22,492 nucleotides of DNA from Candidatus Nanopelagicales bacterium (GCA_023264215.1 JALQSY010000003.1:1-22492), one strand, 5' to 3'. Shown: positions 1 to 7,744, counted from the stretch's first letter. Notes: generated from the sequence alone by a model not told the origin. Made by a program: numbers and translations.

Positions 1-1335
<1,335 letters not shown>

Positions 1336-1345
1336 GACATCGTCG

Positions 1346-2233
1346 ATGAGCGAGTGGCGATCTCCTGACCGCCCCGTCTTCGTAGGCGGCACCGGGCGCA
1401 GCGGCACCACGGTCGCGGGTCGCCTCCTGGGCCATCACCGCGAGCTGCGCGCGACCAACCCTCGCGAGATCCGATTCATCGCCTCCCGCGGCGGTCTCGC
1501 CGACGCGTATGCCGGGCTGGTCGGGCCCGATGACGTCGTCGATGCGCTGTGGGAGCACTGGTACGTGCGCGTGAAGCCCTCGGGAGCCCGTTCGGGGCTC
1601 TTCCGGCGCCTGGATGAGGCGCACATGCGCCGCGCCTGCGCGGAGTACGTGGAGGGCTTCGCCGCCGACCCCTACGCGGCATCGCGCCACTTCGCCGAGA
1701 CGATCGTGTCGTCCGGACCGGAGTCCGGAGCGAGGGGGGAGGCGAGCACGAAGCCCCGCTGGGTCGACACCACGCCCGCCAACGCGCGCGCAGCCGACCG
1801 GGTTCTCTCCCTGTTCCCCGAGGGCATCGTCGTGCACATGATGCGCGACGGACGAGACGTGGCAGCGTCGTTCGTCTCCAAGCCCTTCGGTCCCACGGAT
1901 GTCTTCTCCGCGCTCGATGCGTGGCGCGATCGGATGCTCGAGGCTCACCGCGCCGAGCAGGCCAGCCCGCCCGGCAGAGTGCATCGCGTCGACCTGCACG
2001 CTCTGAGCGTGACCGATCGCGAGACGACCCTTGCCGCCCTGCTCGATGCCATCGACGTGGCCCCGGATCGCAGGATGCAGGAGTGGTTCGACACGCACGT
2101 GCTGCCTCAGCAGGCGCATATCGGCAGGTGGCGACGGGACTACGACGACTCCACCGCCGCCCGCATCGATGCGCGCTACGACGCCATCTGCGCCGAGCTC
2201 GACGCCGCGGGCGCGCCCTACCCGCGGTCCTAG
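1346..2233 (+). CDS. PAPS-dependent sulfotransferase family protein
   Basis: A 295-residue protein of the P-loop sulfotransferase family, which moves a sulfuryl group from PAPS to a hydroxyl or amine acceptor. The N-terminal motif FVGGTGRSGTT (residues 12-22) is the 5'-phosphosulfate-binding loop. HMMRDGRDVAASF, near the middle, fits the 3'-phosphate-binding motif. The ATG at 1346 is chosen because it puts the P-loop at the usual distance from the N terminus; the frame stays open to 1226 but that stretch lies inside secA. No clear Shine-Dalgarno is seen and the gap to secA is only 10 bp, so cotranscription is likely. The 3' end overlaps the convergent membrane-protein gene by 4 bp. The acceptor cannot be read from sequence; in actinobacteria such enzymes often act on glycolipids or polysaccharides. 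Confidence 0.85.
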   Translation: MSEWRSPDRPVFVGGTGRSGTTVAGRLLGHHRELRATNPREIRFIASRGGLADAYAGLVGPDDVVDALWEHWYVRVKPSGARSGLFRRLDEAHMRRACAEYVEGFAADPYAASRHFAETIVSSGPESGARGEASTKPRWVDTTPANARAADRVLSLFPEGIVVHMMRDGRDVAASFVSKPFGPTDVFSALDAWRDRMLEAHRAEQASPPGRVHRVDLHALSVTDRETTLAALLDAIDVAPDRRMQEWFDTHVLPQQAHIGRWRRDYDDSTAARIDARYDAICAELDAAGAPYPRS

Positions 2234-2637
2234 GGCTCCGGGGTCGCGAGCGGCTCGGGGCGGCCGAGCATCCACCACGCCAGGCCGGCGGTGAGGGTGC
2301 AGGCTGCGCCGCCCAGCAGCCCCCACCAGGTCGATGCGAGTGCGATGGCCAGGGCAGCACCCAGGATGGCGTAGGCGACAGCCACGGCGCGAGCTGCCCG
2401 CCGACGCAGGGCAAGTGACGCGGGTCGGGTCAGCGCGAGCACGACGATGAAGGCGAGCGTGGCGATCGCGGCGATGGGGCCGAAGAAGAACACCGCTGTC
2501 TGCACGGTGGCGATGCCGGCCTGCTCATCCGCGGTCGATGCGCCGGCTGCGAATACGGCCAGCACGAGCCCGACACAGACCGCGGCCAGGCAGAACGCCG
2601 CGAGTCGGAGCAGGGCCACCCCTGCCTGGGAGGTCAT
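2230..2637 (-). CDS. Small four-helix membrane protein, unknown function
   Basis: A 135-residue protein with about four hydrophobic segments (approximately residues 8-30, 43-67, 84-103 and 105-123). A short basic loop, RPASLALRRRAAR, lies between helices two and three. I recognise no family motif. The ATG at 2637 overlaps the stop of the upstream gene (ATGA, 4 bp), so it is probably translationally coupled as the last gene of a minus-strand operon. Its 3' end overlaps the sulfotransferase gene by 4 bp. Ordinary coding composition and the operon position make it a real gene. Function is unknown. Confidence 0.75.
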   Translation of the reverse strand: MTSQAGVALLRLAAFCLAAVCVGLVLAVFAAGASTADEQAGIATVQTAVFFFGPIAAIATLAFIVVLALTRPASLALRRRAARAVAVAYAILGAALAIALASTWWGLLGGAACTLTAGLAWWMLGRPEPLATPEP

Positions 2638-3551
2638 GCGGGCACCCGTGCGGTCAGCGCGTCATCCAGTGCCGCGATGAGGGTGGCTCGCAGTCCGGAA
2701 GCCCGCTCGGCGAAGTCCCGCTGATGAGCGACGTACTCGGCCCGTCCGTCGCTGGTCTCGATGGCGATCGGCTCGTATCCGAGAGCTGTGAAGTCGTAGG
2801 GCGACGCCCGCATATCGACTGCGCGCACCTCGCGAGCGAGCTCGAAGCAGTCCGCGGTGAGTTCGGCACCGACCGCGGGGTACGAGCGGAAGCACCACTT
2901 GTACAGGTCCATCGAGGCGTGCAGGCAGCCGGGCTGCTCCAGGTCGATCTGGGTGGCGCGCGTGGGCTGAATGGCGTTGAGCGGACGCGCTGGATCGGTG
3001 TAGAAGCGGAACGCATCGAAGTGCGTGCAGCGCAGGGGAGCCGATTCGACGACGTCGTCGACGACACCCGACCCCACGCGAAGAGGCCAGGACGAGTGCC
3101 GGATGCCCGCGTGCTCCGCTCGGTAGATCATCGCCCATTCGTGGCGCCCGAAGCAGGTGAATGCCGCCGGGCGCGACGCGGTCGCTTCGAGCAGCGCGAG
3201 GGTGGCGCGCATCTGGTCGGTCGGGAACTGCGCGGGATCGGCGTAGGCGCGCGTGCCCTCCACCGCGTAGCCGCGCACGGATCGGAATTCGCCCACGTCG
3301 CCGGTGAGGCAGACGCCCGCCCCCGGATGCCAGCGAGCGAGCTGTCCGGGTCGCCACGAGTAGTAGTCGAAGAGGAAGTCGTCGACGGGATGCGTGCGAC
3401 CGAGCTCGCGTCGCTGGAGTCGAGGCGCGATCCACGGCTGCACCCGCTCGGCGTGGGCGGCGGCACGGATCCGCCACTCGCGCTCGTCGAGGCGGCATGG
3501 CAGGTGCGGTGCCGACAACGTCGGACCGTCGCCTCGGTTCACATCGGACAT
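2634..3551 (-). CDS. Uncharacterised actinobacterial protein (often annotated 3-methyladenine DNA glycosylase)
   Basis: A 305-residue soluble protein of an actinobacterial family recognisable by THPVDDFLFDYYSWRPGQL followed by RWHPGAG near residues 53-78. Databases often label this family 3-methyladenine DNA glycosylase. I see no helix-hairpin-helix with a catalytic Asp, nor other features of the AlkA, Tag or AAG folds, so the label should not be taken as a function. Conserved-looking His, Cys, Trp and Tyr residues (CFGRHEWAM, CTHFDAFRFY, LYKWCFRSYP) suggest an enzyme or a metal-binding protein. The start at 3551 lies 11 bp after the stop of the reductase gene, and the 3' end overlaps the membrane-protein gene by 4 bp, so this is the middle gene of a three-gene operon. 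Confidence 0.8.
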   Translation of the reverse strand: MSDVNRGDGPTLSAPHLPCRLDEREWRIRAAAHAERVQPWIAPRLQRRELGRTHPVDDFLFDYYSWRPGQLARWHPGAGVCLTGDVGEFRSVRGYAVEGTRAYADPAQFPTDQMRATLALLEATASRPAAFTCFGRHEWAMIYRAEHAGIRHSSWPLRVGSGVVDDVVESAPLRCTHFDAFRFYTDPARPLNAIQPTRATQIDLEQPGCLHASMDLYKWCFRSYPAVGAELTADCFELAREVRAVDMRASPYDFTALGYEPIAIETSDGRAEYVAHQRDFAERASGLRATLIAALDDALTARVPA

Positions 3552-3562
3552 GGGTGGCTGGC

Positions 3563-4696
3563 CTACGTCACCGCGACGAGTCCCATGTCGGCGCAGCCGC
3601 GCTCGAGATCGTCGAGGCCGAAGGCGTCGACCGGGCCGTGCGCGCCGGGCGGGATCGCGCGCGTCGCCGCCATGGCCGCGCCCCAGGCGAGCAGCTCGGC
3701 GGTGAGGTCATAGGGAGAGGGACCCTCGACGCGCACGCTGGCAAGCGGGCGTCCCACGGCGTCGCACGCTTCGGCTTGGACCACCGTGCGCGCGCCCGCC
3801 CGCGCCGCCGCGTCAGGTCCGGTCCCGGTGGTGCGCGCAAGGCGCCGTCGGACCCCGCGCATGGCGCGGTCCCCGAGGCCCGGAACGGCGGCGACCGCAC
3901 CGAGCGCCCCGCCGGCGACTGACGCGGCCGACGTCCATCGGCCCGCCCAGCCAAGCCACACCTCGACATCGCGCACGTCCGGATCGGCGAGGGGCAGGGC
4001 GAGGTGCTCCGACCCGGCCACCGGAAGCCCGCGCCAGACGCGACCACGACCGAGATCGAACTCGCGGGTGCGTGCGCCGGTGGAGCGACGTTCGACGAGC
4101 TCGCCGCCATGCAGGGCGTAGCCCGGCGCGAGCAGCACGCCGGCGGCGCTCGCGCGCGTGCCGGAACTGATGCCGAAGGAGCCGTCGATGAAGTAGCCGA
4201 TGTCCACGCGGGTCGCAGGGCGCCCGGCCCGGCGGCAGCGCCGCAGCGCCAGCGCACCCGCGAGATTGCCGGGGACGTAGTCGTAGCCGAACGCCGTGAT
4301 CAAGCGCGCTCCGGTTGCCTCCGCGCGGGGGCCGTACTCCTCGAAGACGCGGCGGATGAAGGGAGGCTCGCCGGTCGAGTCCAGGTACGCCGCGCCCGCG
4401 TGGACCGCCGCATCGACCGCCGCATCCCCGTACTCGACGAAGGGTCCGACCGTCGTCACGAGCACGTCCGAGGGCGACTCCAGCAGCCGCCTGACCGACG
4501 CGGGGTCGCTGGCGTCGGCGATCGCGATCGTGGGCTGCGCGGCCGCACGAGGGGAGAGCGGCGCGAGCCGGTCGGCCAGGCGCGACACCGCGTCGTGCCG
4601 TCGCCCGGCCAGCACGGGCGCGATGCCGGCCCGCACCATCGCCTCCGCCGTGAGGCGACCGGTGTAGCCGGTGGCGCCGAGCAGCACGATGCGCAT
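3563..4696 (-). CDS. Saccharopine dehydrogenase-like NAD(P)-binding protein
   Basis: A 377-residue protein of the saccharopine dehydrogenase NADP-binding / trans-acting enoyl reductase-like group. It opens with a Rossmann nucleotide-binding motif, GATGYTG, about 7 residues from the N terminus, followed by a short basic segment (AGRR). A second recognisable block, TTVGPFVEYGDAAVDAAVHAGAAYLD, is typical of this family. The ATG at 4696 is preferred over a GTG at 4705 because a minus-10-like TAGCGT lies exactly 7 nt before it and would overlap the GTG, so the mRNA is predicted to be leaderless. It is the first gene of a minus-strand operon and diverges from the aminotransferase across only 23 bp. 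In this family some members reduce lipid intermediates and others are of unknown role. The substrate here is not known. Confidence 0.85.
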   Translation of the reverse strand: MRIVLLGATGYTGRLTAEAMVRAGIAPVLAGRRHDAVSRLADRLAPLSPRAAAQPTIAIADASDPASVRRLLESPSDVLVTTVGPFVEYGDAAVDAAVHAGAAYLDSTGEPPFIRRVFEEYGPRAEATGARLITAFGYDYVPGNLAGALALRRCRRAGRPATRVDIGYFIDGSFGISSGTRASAAGVLLAPGYALHGGELVERRSTGARTREFDLGRGRVWRGLPVAGSEHLALPLADPDVRDVEVWLGWAGRWTSAASVAGGALGAVAAVPGLGDRAMRGVRRRLARTTGTGPDAAARAGARTVVQAEACDAVGRPLASVRVEGPSPYDLTAELLAWGAAMAATRAIPPGAHGPVDAFGLDDLERGCADMGLVAVT

Positions 4697-4703
4697 GGGT
4701 GTC

Positions 4704-4709
4704 ACGCTA
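4704..4709 (-). promoter_or_regulatory. Minus-10-like box TAGCGT of the reductase operon
   Basis: TAGCGT on the minus strand fits TANNNT and ends 7 nt before the ATG at 4696, the layout of leaderless actinobacterial promoters. It shares bases 4708-4709 with the plus-strand box of the aminotransferase. No minus-35 motif is apparent. Prediction only. Confidence 0.55.
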
Positions 4710-4713
4710 GCCT
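4708..4713 (+). promoter_or_regulatory. Minus-10-like box TAGCCT of the aminotransferase gene
   Basis: TAGCCT ends 6 nt before the GTG at 4720, predicting transcription that starts at or next to the start codon. It overlaps the opposing minus-strand box by two bases within the palindrome GCTAGC. No minus-35 motif is apparent. Prediction only. Confidence 0.55.
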
Positions 4714-4719
4714 GCGCGC

Positions 4720-6144
4720 GTGGAACCCGTGAACCCCGTGGCGTCGAGCATGACGAGGCTCTGGCACCCGTTCGCCGACATGGCCGCGGTGGCCGACTCG
4801 GGCGAGCTCGTCATCGAGAGCGGCAGCGGCAGCCATGTCACGGACAACCGCGGACGCCGCTACCTCGATGCCGCCGCCGGCCTGTGGTACTGCAACGTGG
4901 GGCACGGGCGCGAGGAACTCGCCGATGCCGCTGCTCGCCAGATGGCCCGCCTCGCCTCCTACTCGGCATTCGGGGACCTCGCGACCCAGCCCGCGATCGA
5001 TCTCGCCGAGCGCCTCGCCCTCATGGCCCCCATGGACGATGTGCGGGTCTTCCTCACCAGCGGCGGGAGCGACGGCGTGGACACCGCGGTCAAGCTGGTC
5101 CGGCGCTACTGGGCCGAGCGCGGCCACGCGGAGCGGCACGCCATCGTCACGCGCGAGCACGCCTACCACGGCATGCACCTGGCTGGCACCAGCCTGGCGG
5201 GCATCGACGCCAATCGGTCGGGCCACGGCGAGCTCGATCCCGCCGTACTGCGGGTGCCATGGGATGACGCGGAGGCGCTGGAGGACCTCCTGCAGTCCCG
5301 GCGCGATGTCGGAGCGTTCTTCTGCGAGCCGGTGATCGGGGCCGGAGGGGTCTACGCCCCGCCCGAGGGCTACCTGGCGCGCGTGCGGGAGATCTGCCGG
5401 GCCCATGACGTCATCTTCGTCGCGGACGAGGTCATCTGCGGATACGGCAGGACGGGCCGGATGTTCGCCAGCGACCGGTGGGCACTCGATCCGGACGTGG
5501 TGCTCACCGCGAAGGGCATCACCTCCGGCTACATCCCCCTGGGCGCGGTCCTGGTCTCCGGACGCATCGCCGAGCCCTTCTGGTCCGGTGAGCACGGTCC
5601 GGTGATGTGGCGTCACGGGTACACCTACTCCGCCCACGCGACAGCCTGCGCGGTGGCGCTCGCCAACCTCGACATCGTCGCCCGCGAGGATCTCGTGCAG
5701 CGGGTCGACCGGTTGCAGCACCGGCTCGGATCGGCGCTCGCGCCGCTCGCGGCGTACGACGTCGTCAGCGAGGTGAGGGCAGGGGTGGGGCTCCTCGCCG
5801 CCGTCGACTACACGGCGCAGGCCAAGGACGCCGGGGTTGCGGCGCAGGTCCTCGCCGGGCTGCGCGAGCGCGGCGTGCTCACGCGCAACCTCGCCTCGGG
5901 AGCCCTGCAGATCTCGCCGCCGTTCGTCATCGAGGAGCAGGACATCGACCTGCTCGCTGCGGCCGTCTCCGACGCCATCGTCGCCGCCGGCGGGGCCCGG
6001 CGGGAGGGTCACGCCGCCCCTGTCGGGCTTCGCCGCGCGCGTCCGGAGTCACATGGCCTGCTGCCGGACATCACCATGGACGAGGGGATCGACGCCTTCG
6101 ACGATCGGCACTACCTCGAGCAGCGGCCACCGCATCACGGCTGA
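4720..6144 (+). CDS. Class III (omega-type) PLP-dependent aminotransferase
   Basis: A 474-residue fold-type I, class III aminotransferase. Visible elements are an N-terminal LWHPFADM block, FLTSGGSDGVDTAVKLVRRYW for cofactor phosphate binding, the Asp236 region VADEVICGYGRTG that contacts the pyridine nitrogen, and the PLP lysine in LTAKGITSGYIPLG (Lys265). A cytosolic enzyme moving amino groups between an amine or omega-amino acid and a keto acid is expected; the exact substrates cannot be told. GTG at 4720 fits the leaderless promoter, and an in-frame ATG at 4750 is the alternative. The usual fold ends near residue 428. About 45 residues follow, basic then acidic (DITMDEGIDAFDDRHYLEQ), an extension I do not recognise. 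It converges with mscL with a 25 bp gap. Confidence 0.92.
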   Translation: MEPVNPVASSMTRLWHPFADMAAVADSGELVIESGSGSHVTDNRGRRYLDAAAGLWYCNVGHGREELADAAARQMARLASYSAFGDLATQPAIDLAERLALMAPMDDVRVFLTSGGSDGVDTAVKLVRRYWAERGHAERHAIVTREHAYHGMHLAGTSLAGIDANRSGHGELDPAVLRVPWDDAEALEDLLQSRRDVGAFFCEPVIGAGGVYAPPEGYLARVREICRAHDVIFVADEVICGYGRTGRMFASDRWALDPDVVLTAKGITSGYIPLGAVLVSGRIAEPFWSGEHGPVMWRHGYTYSAHATACAVALANLDIVAREDLVQRVDRLQHRLGSALAPLAAYDVVSEVRAGVGLLAAVDYTAQAKDAGVAAQVLAGLRERGVLTRNLASGALQISPPFVIEEQDIDLLAAAVSDAIVAAGGARREGHAAPVGLRRARPESHGLLPDITMDEGIDAFDDRHYLEQRPPHHG

Positions 6145-6169
6145 GACCGCGATCGCCGCATGCTCGCCG

Positions 6170-6583
6170 TCAGTCAGCGGCCTTGGGCCCGCCTTCGGCC
6201 TGCTGGCGCAGCAGGTCCCGGATCTCCTCGAGGAGCTTGACGTCGGCCGGTCGGGTGTCCACATCGCCCTGCCCGGAGATCTGACGGTACTTGTTCATCG
6301 GCGCCACGAAGAAGACGTACAGCGCGGCGAGGGTGACGAAGAAGGTGATCACGGCACCGATGAGCAGGGCGAAGTTGAGCTCGTATCCCTCGGCCAGCGT
6401 GATGGTGCCGCCGATACTGCCGTCCGAGCCCCCGAGAAGGCTGAGGATCCATCCGACGATGGGCTCGATGAGCGCCTGGGTCACCGCGGCGACCAGCGCG
6501 GCGAGCGCGGTGCCGACGGCGACCGCGACGGCGAGGTCGATGACATTGCCGCGGAAGACGAATTCCTTGAAGCCCTTGATCAT
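6170..6583 (-). CDS. mscL: Large-conductance mechanosensitive channel MscL
   Basis: MscL is a homopentameric inner-membrane channel that opens under membrane tension to release solutes during hypo-osmotic shock. This 137-residue protein has the family length. It starts with the conserved MIKGFKEFVFRGNVIDLAVAVAVG (N-terminal amphipathic helix and TM1 with its Gly/Ala pore-lining face). It then has a periplasmic loop of about 30 residues, TM2 around residues 71-95, and a C-terminal amphipathic helix (VKLLEEIRDLLRQQ). A Shine-Dalgarno-like GGAAGGG lies 5 nt before the ATG. It follows the SAF-domain gene by 40 bp on the same strand and could be cotranscribed with it. Confidence 0.97.
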   Translation of the reverse strand: MIKGFKEFVFRGNVIDLAVAVAVGTALAALVAAVTQALIEPIVGWILSLLGGSDGSIGGTITLAEGYELNFALLIGAVITFFVTLAALYVFFVAPMNKYRQISGQGDVDTRPADVKLLEEIRDLLRQQAEGGPKAAD

Positions 6584-6623
6584 GATGGCCCTTCCCGTGC
6601 TCGCGTGCTGTAGGGGTGAGCGG

Positions 6624-7229
6624 TCAGCGCATCACGACGCCGAGGCCGGGCTGCGATCCCACTGCCGCAAGGGTCACGGCCGTCCGCCGGTCCGCTGCGA
6701 CGACGATGAGACTACCGGCGCGGCGGGCGCCGGAGCCCAGTCCCGTGGAGGTCATCGGACGGGGCACGGTGACGACCTGCACGCCCTCGGCCAGGACCCG
6801 GTCGGCCTGGGCCCCTTCGATGATCACGAGGTCGATCAGGCTGCCGGGCGCGAGCAGATCGGCGGCGTCGGGGTCGGCGAGCCTCACCGGCACCAGGTGC
6901 ATGCCGTCGGTGCGGGCGCCGGTCGCGACGAGCCGGGTGGGCGTGACCGCCTCGCCGACGACCATGCCCGTGGCGGTGGTGCGGCCGACGACGGCATCGC
7001 GATCCTGCAGGGCACCCGGAGCGGCGTAGTCGATCGGGACGCTGCGCAACTCGAGGTCGTCGGCGGTCAGCCTGGCGCCCGCCGGGAGGTCGACGGCTGC
7101 CACGACGATGTCCACCTGCGCGGGGTGTCCCGGGCGGGCGGCGGCGAAGGCCAGGAGCGCGGCAAGTGCGGCGCACCCTGCGGCGATCGGGCGGCGGAAG
7201 CGATGGACGAACAGGCGTACGGCGGTCAT
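6624..7229 (-). CDS. SAF-domain protein, CpaB/RcpC-like
   Basis: A 201-residue protein with a basic N terminus, one membrane-spanning or signal-anchor segment at about residues 14-32, and an extracytoplasmic SAF domain around residues 40-105. The SAF signature is visible as VVAAVDLPAGARLTADDLEL followed by VVGRTTATGMVVGEAVTPTRL. CpaB/RcpC proteins of this kind belong to Flp/Tad pilus assembly, but no pilus gene lies in this window and stand-alone SAF proteins are common in actinobacteria. The ATG at 7229 is supported by TAACGT ending 6 nt upstream, so this gene probably has its own leaderless promoter between it and the FmdB/Ruc gene. mscL follows after 40 bp. Family assignment is good; function is unknown. 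Confidence 0.82.
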   Translation of the reverse strand: MTAVRLFVHRFRRPIAAGCAALAALLAFAAARPGHPAQVDIVVAAVDLPAGARLTADDLELRSVPIDYAAPGALQDRDAVVGRTTATGMVVGEAVTPTRLVATGARTDGMHLVPVRLADPDAADLLAPGSLIDLVIIEGAQADRVLAEGVQVVTVPRPMTSTGLGSGARRAGSLIVVAADRRTAVTLAAVGSQPGLGVVMR

Positions 7230-7235
7230 GCCGTG

Positions 7236-7241
7236 ACGTTA
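7236..7241 (-). promoter_or_regulatory. Minus-10-like box TAACGT of the SAF-domain gene
   Basis: TAACGT on the minus strand ends 6 nt before the ATG at 7229, the same geometry as at other starts in this window. It implies a leaderless transcript separate from the CIRCE-controlled gene upstream. Prediction only. Confidence 0.5.
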
Positions 7242-7269
7242 GGCGGCGGCGGCCCCAGAGCGCGCTGGG

Positions 7270-7278
7270 TTGTCCACA
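7270..7278 (+). promoter_or_regulatory. DnaA-box-like nonamer TTGTCCACA
   Basis: TTGTCCACA matches the DnaA box used by high-G+C actinobacteria such as Streptomyces. It lies alone in the 55 bp between the FmdB/Ruc and SAF-domain genes, upstream of the SAF promoter. A 13-of-14 inverted copy of its surroundings lies at 7707-7720. One box is not an origin. It could be a regulatory or titration site, or chance. Confidence 0.3.
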
Positions 7279-7284
7279 GGGGCG

Positions 7285-7638
7285 TCAGGCCGACGATGTC
7301 GTCGAGGACGCCGTGCCGCTCGATGACGGTGACGTCGATGACGGTGACGTCGATGACGATGACTTCGAGTCCGACTTCGAGCCCGACTTCGAGTCCGACT
7401 TCGCGGAGTCGGTCTTCGCGGAGTCGGTCTTCGCGGAGTCGGCCGTGGAGGAGTCCGAGCCGGAGCGGGAGTCCGTGCGATAGAAGCCCGAGCCCTTGAA
7501 GACCACGCCGACATTGCCGAAGAGCTTGCGGAGTCGGCCGGAGCATTCCGGGCACTGCGTCAGCGCATCGTCGCTGAAGGACTGCACGGCCTCGAAATCG
7601 TGGCCGCAATCGGTGCAGGCGTACTGATAGGTGGGCAC
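7285..7638 (-). CDS. ruc: FmdB-family zinc-ribbon protein, Ruc-like redox-regulated chaperone
   Basis: A 117-residue protein with an N-terminal zinc ribbon, CxxC at Cys8/Cys11 and CxxC at Cys29/Cys32, then the conserved RLRKLFGNVGVVFKGSGFYRTDSR. From about residue 59 the protein is a disordered Ser/Lys/Asp/Thr tail with short repeats (TDSAK, SDSK, SSTSP). This architecture matches M. tuberculosis Rv0991c (Ruc), a chaperone activated by oxidation of its zinc-binding cysteines and coregulated with Hsp60 and Hsp70 genes. GTG at 7638 is fixed by the strong Shine-Dalgarno GGAGG 4 nt upstream. A perfect CIRCE overlaps the predicted minus-10 box, so HrcA repression and heat induction are expected. 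It lies upstream of the SAF-domain gene and mscL on the same strand. The family call is firm; the chaperone role is transferred by similarity. Confidence 0.88.
   Translation of the reverse strand: MPTYQYACTDCGHDFEAVQSFSDDALTQCPECSGRLRKLFGNVGVVFKGSGFYRTDSRSGSDSSTADSAKTDSAKTDSAKSDSKSGSKSDSKSSSSTSPSSTSPSSSGTASSTTSSA
7322..7447 (-). repeat. Short in-frame tandem repeats encoding the disordered tail of the FmdB/Ruc protein
   Basis: Three repeat types follow one another. A 15-bp unit (GATGACGGTGACGTC on the plus strand) occurs three times at 7322-7366, the last copy varied. A 12-bp unit (GAGTCCGACTTC) occurs three times at 7367-7402. A 15-bp unit (GCGGAGTCGGTCTTC) occurs twice exactly at 7403-7432 and starts again at 7433. 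All keep the reading frame and encode the low-complexity tail, so copy number can vary without frameshift. Confidence 0.85.
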
Positions 7639-7657
7639 GGGACCTCCTCGGCCGCCC

Positions 7658-7663
7658 AGGTTA
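7658..7663 (-). promoter_or_regulatory. Minus-10-like box TAACCT of the FmdB/Ruc gene
   Basis: TAACCT on the minus strand would place the transcript start about 13 nt before the GTG at 7638, leaving a short leader that carries the GGAGG ribosome site. Its upstream three bases are also the first three bases of the CIRCE element, so bound HrcA would block polymerase. Confidence 0.5.
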
Positions 7664-7687
7664 GCACTCGAAGCTATGGAGTGCTAA
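7661..7687. promoter_or_regulatory. CIRCE operator (HrcA-binding inverted repeat)
   Basis: TTAGCACTC at 7661-7669 and GAGTGCTAA at 7679-7687 form a perfect 9-bp inverted repeat with a 9-bp spacer, the canonical CIRCE consensus. HrcA binds it and represses chaperone genes, classically groESL and dnaK, until heat shock. Here it overlaps the predicted promoter of the FmdB/Ruc gene on the minus strand. The divergent ABC-exporter promoter is about 60 bp away, so control of that side is less likely. No hrcA or groEL gene is in the window. Confidence 0.95.
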
Positions 7688-7744
7688 GTCGAATCGGGGG
7701 AGCGGGCCTGGGGACAACCCACGGGGCCGGTTGCCGCGCGCGAG

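Noticed and set aside
4297..4705. GTG at 4705 as start of the saccharopine-dehydrogenase-like gene
   Set aside because: It would lie inside the TAGCGT minus-10-like box; the ATG at 4696 directly precedes the Rossmann motif and fits the leaderless spacing.
7254..7269. Hairpin CCCAG-N6-CTGGG after the FmdB/Ruc gene as an intrinsic terminator
   Set aside because: The stem is only 5 bp, no T run follows on either strand, and it lies where the SAF gene promoter would be.
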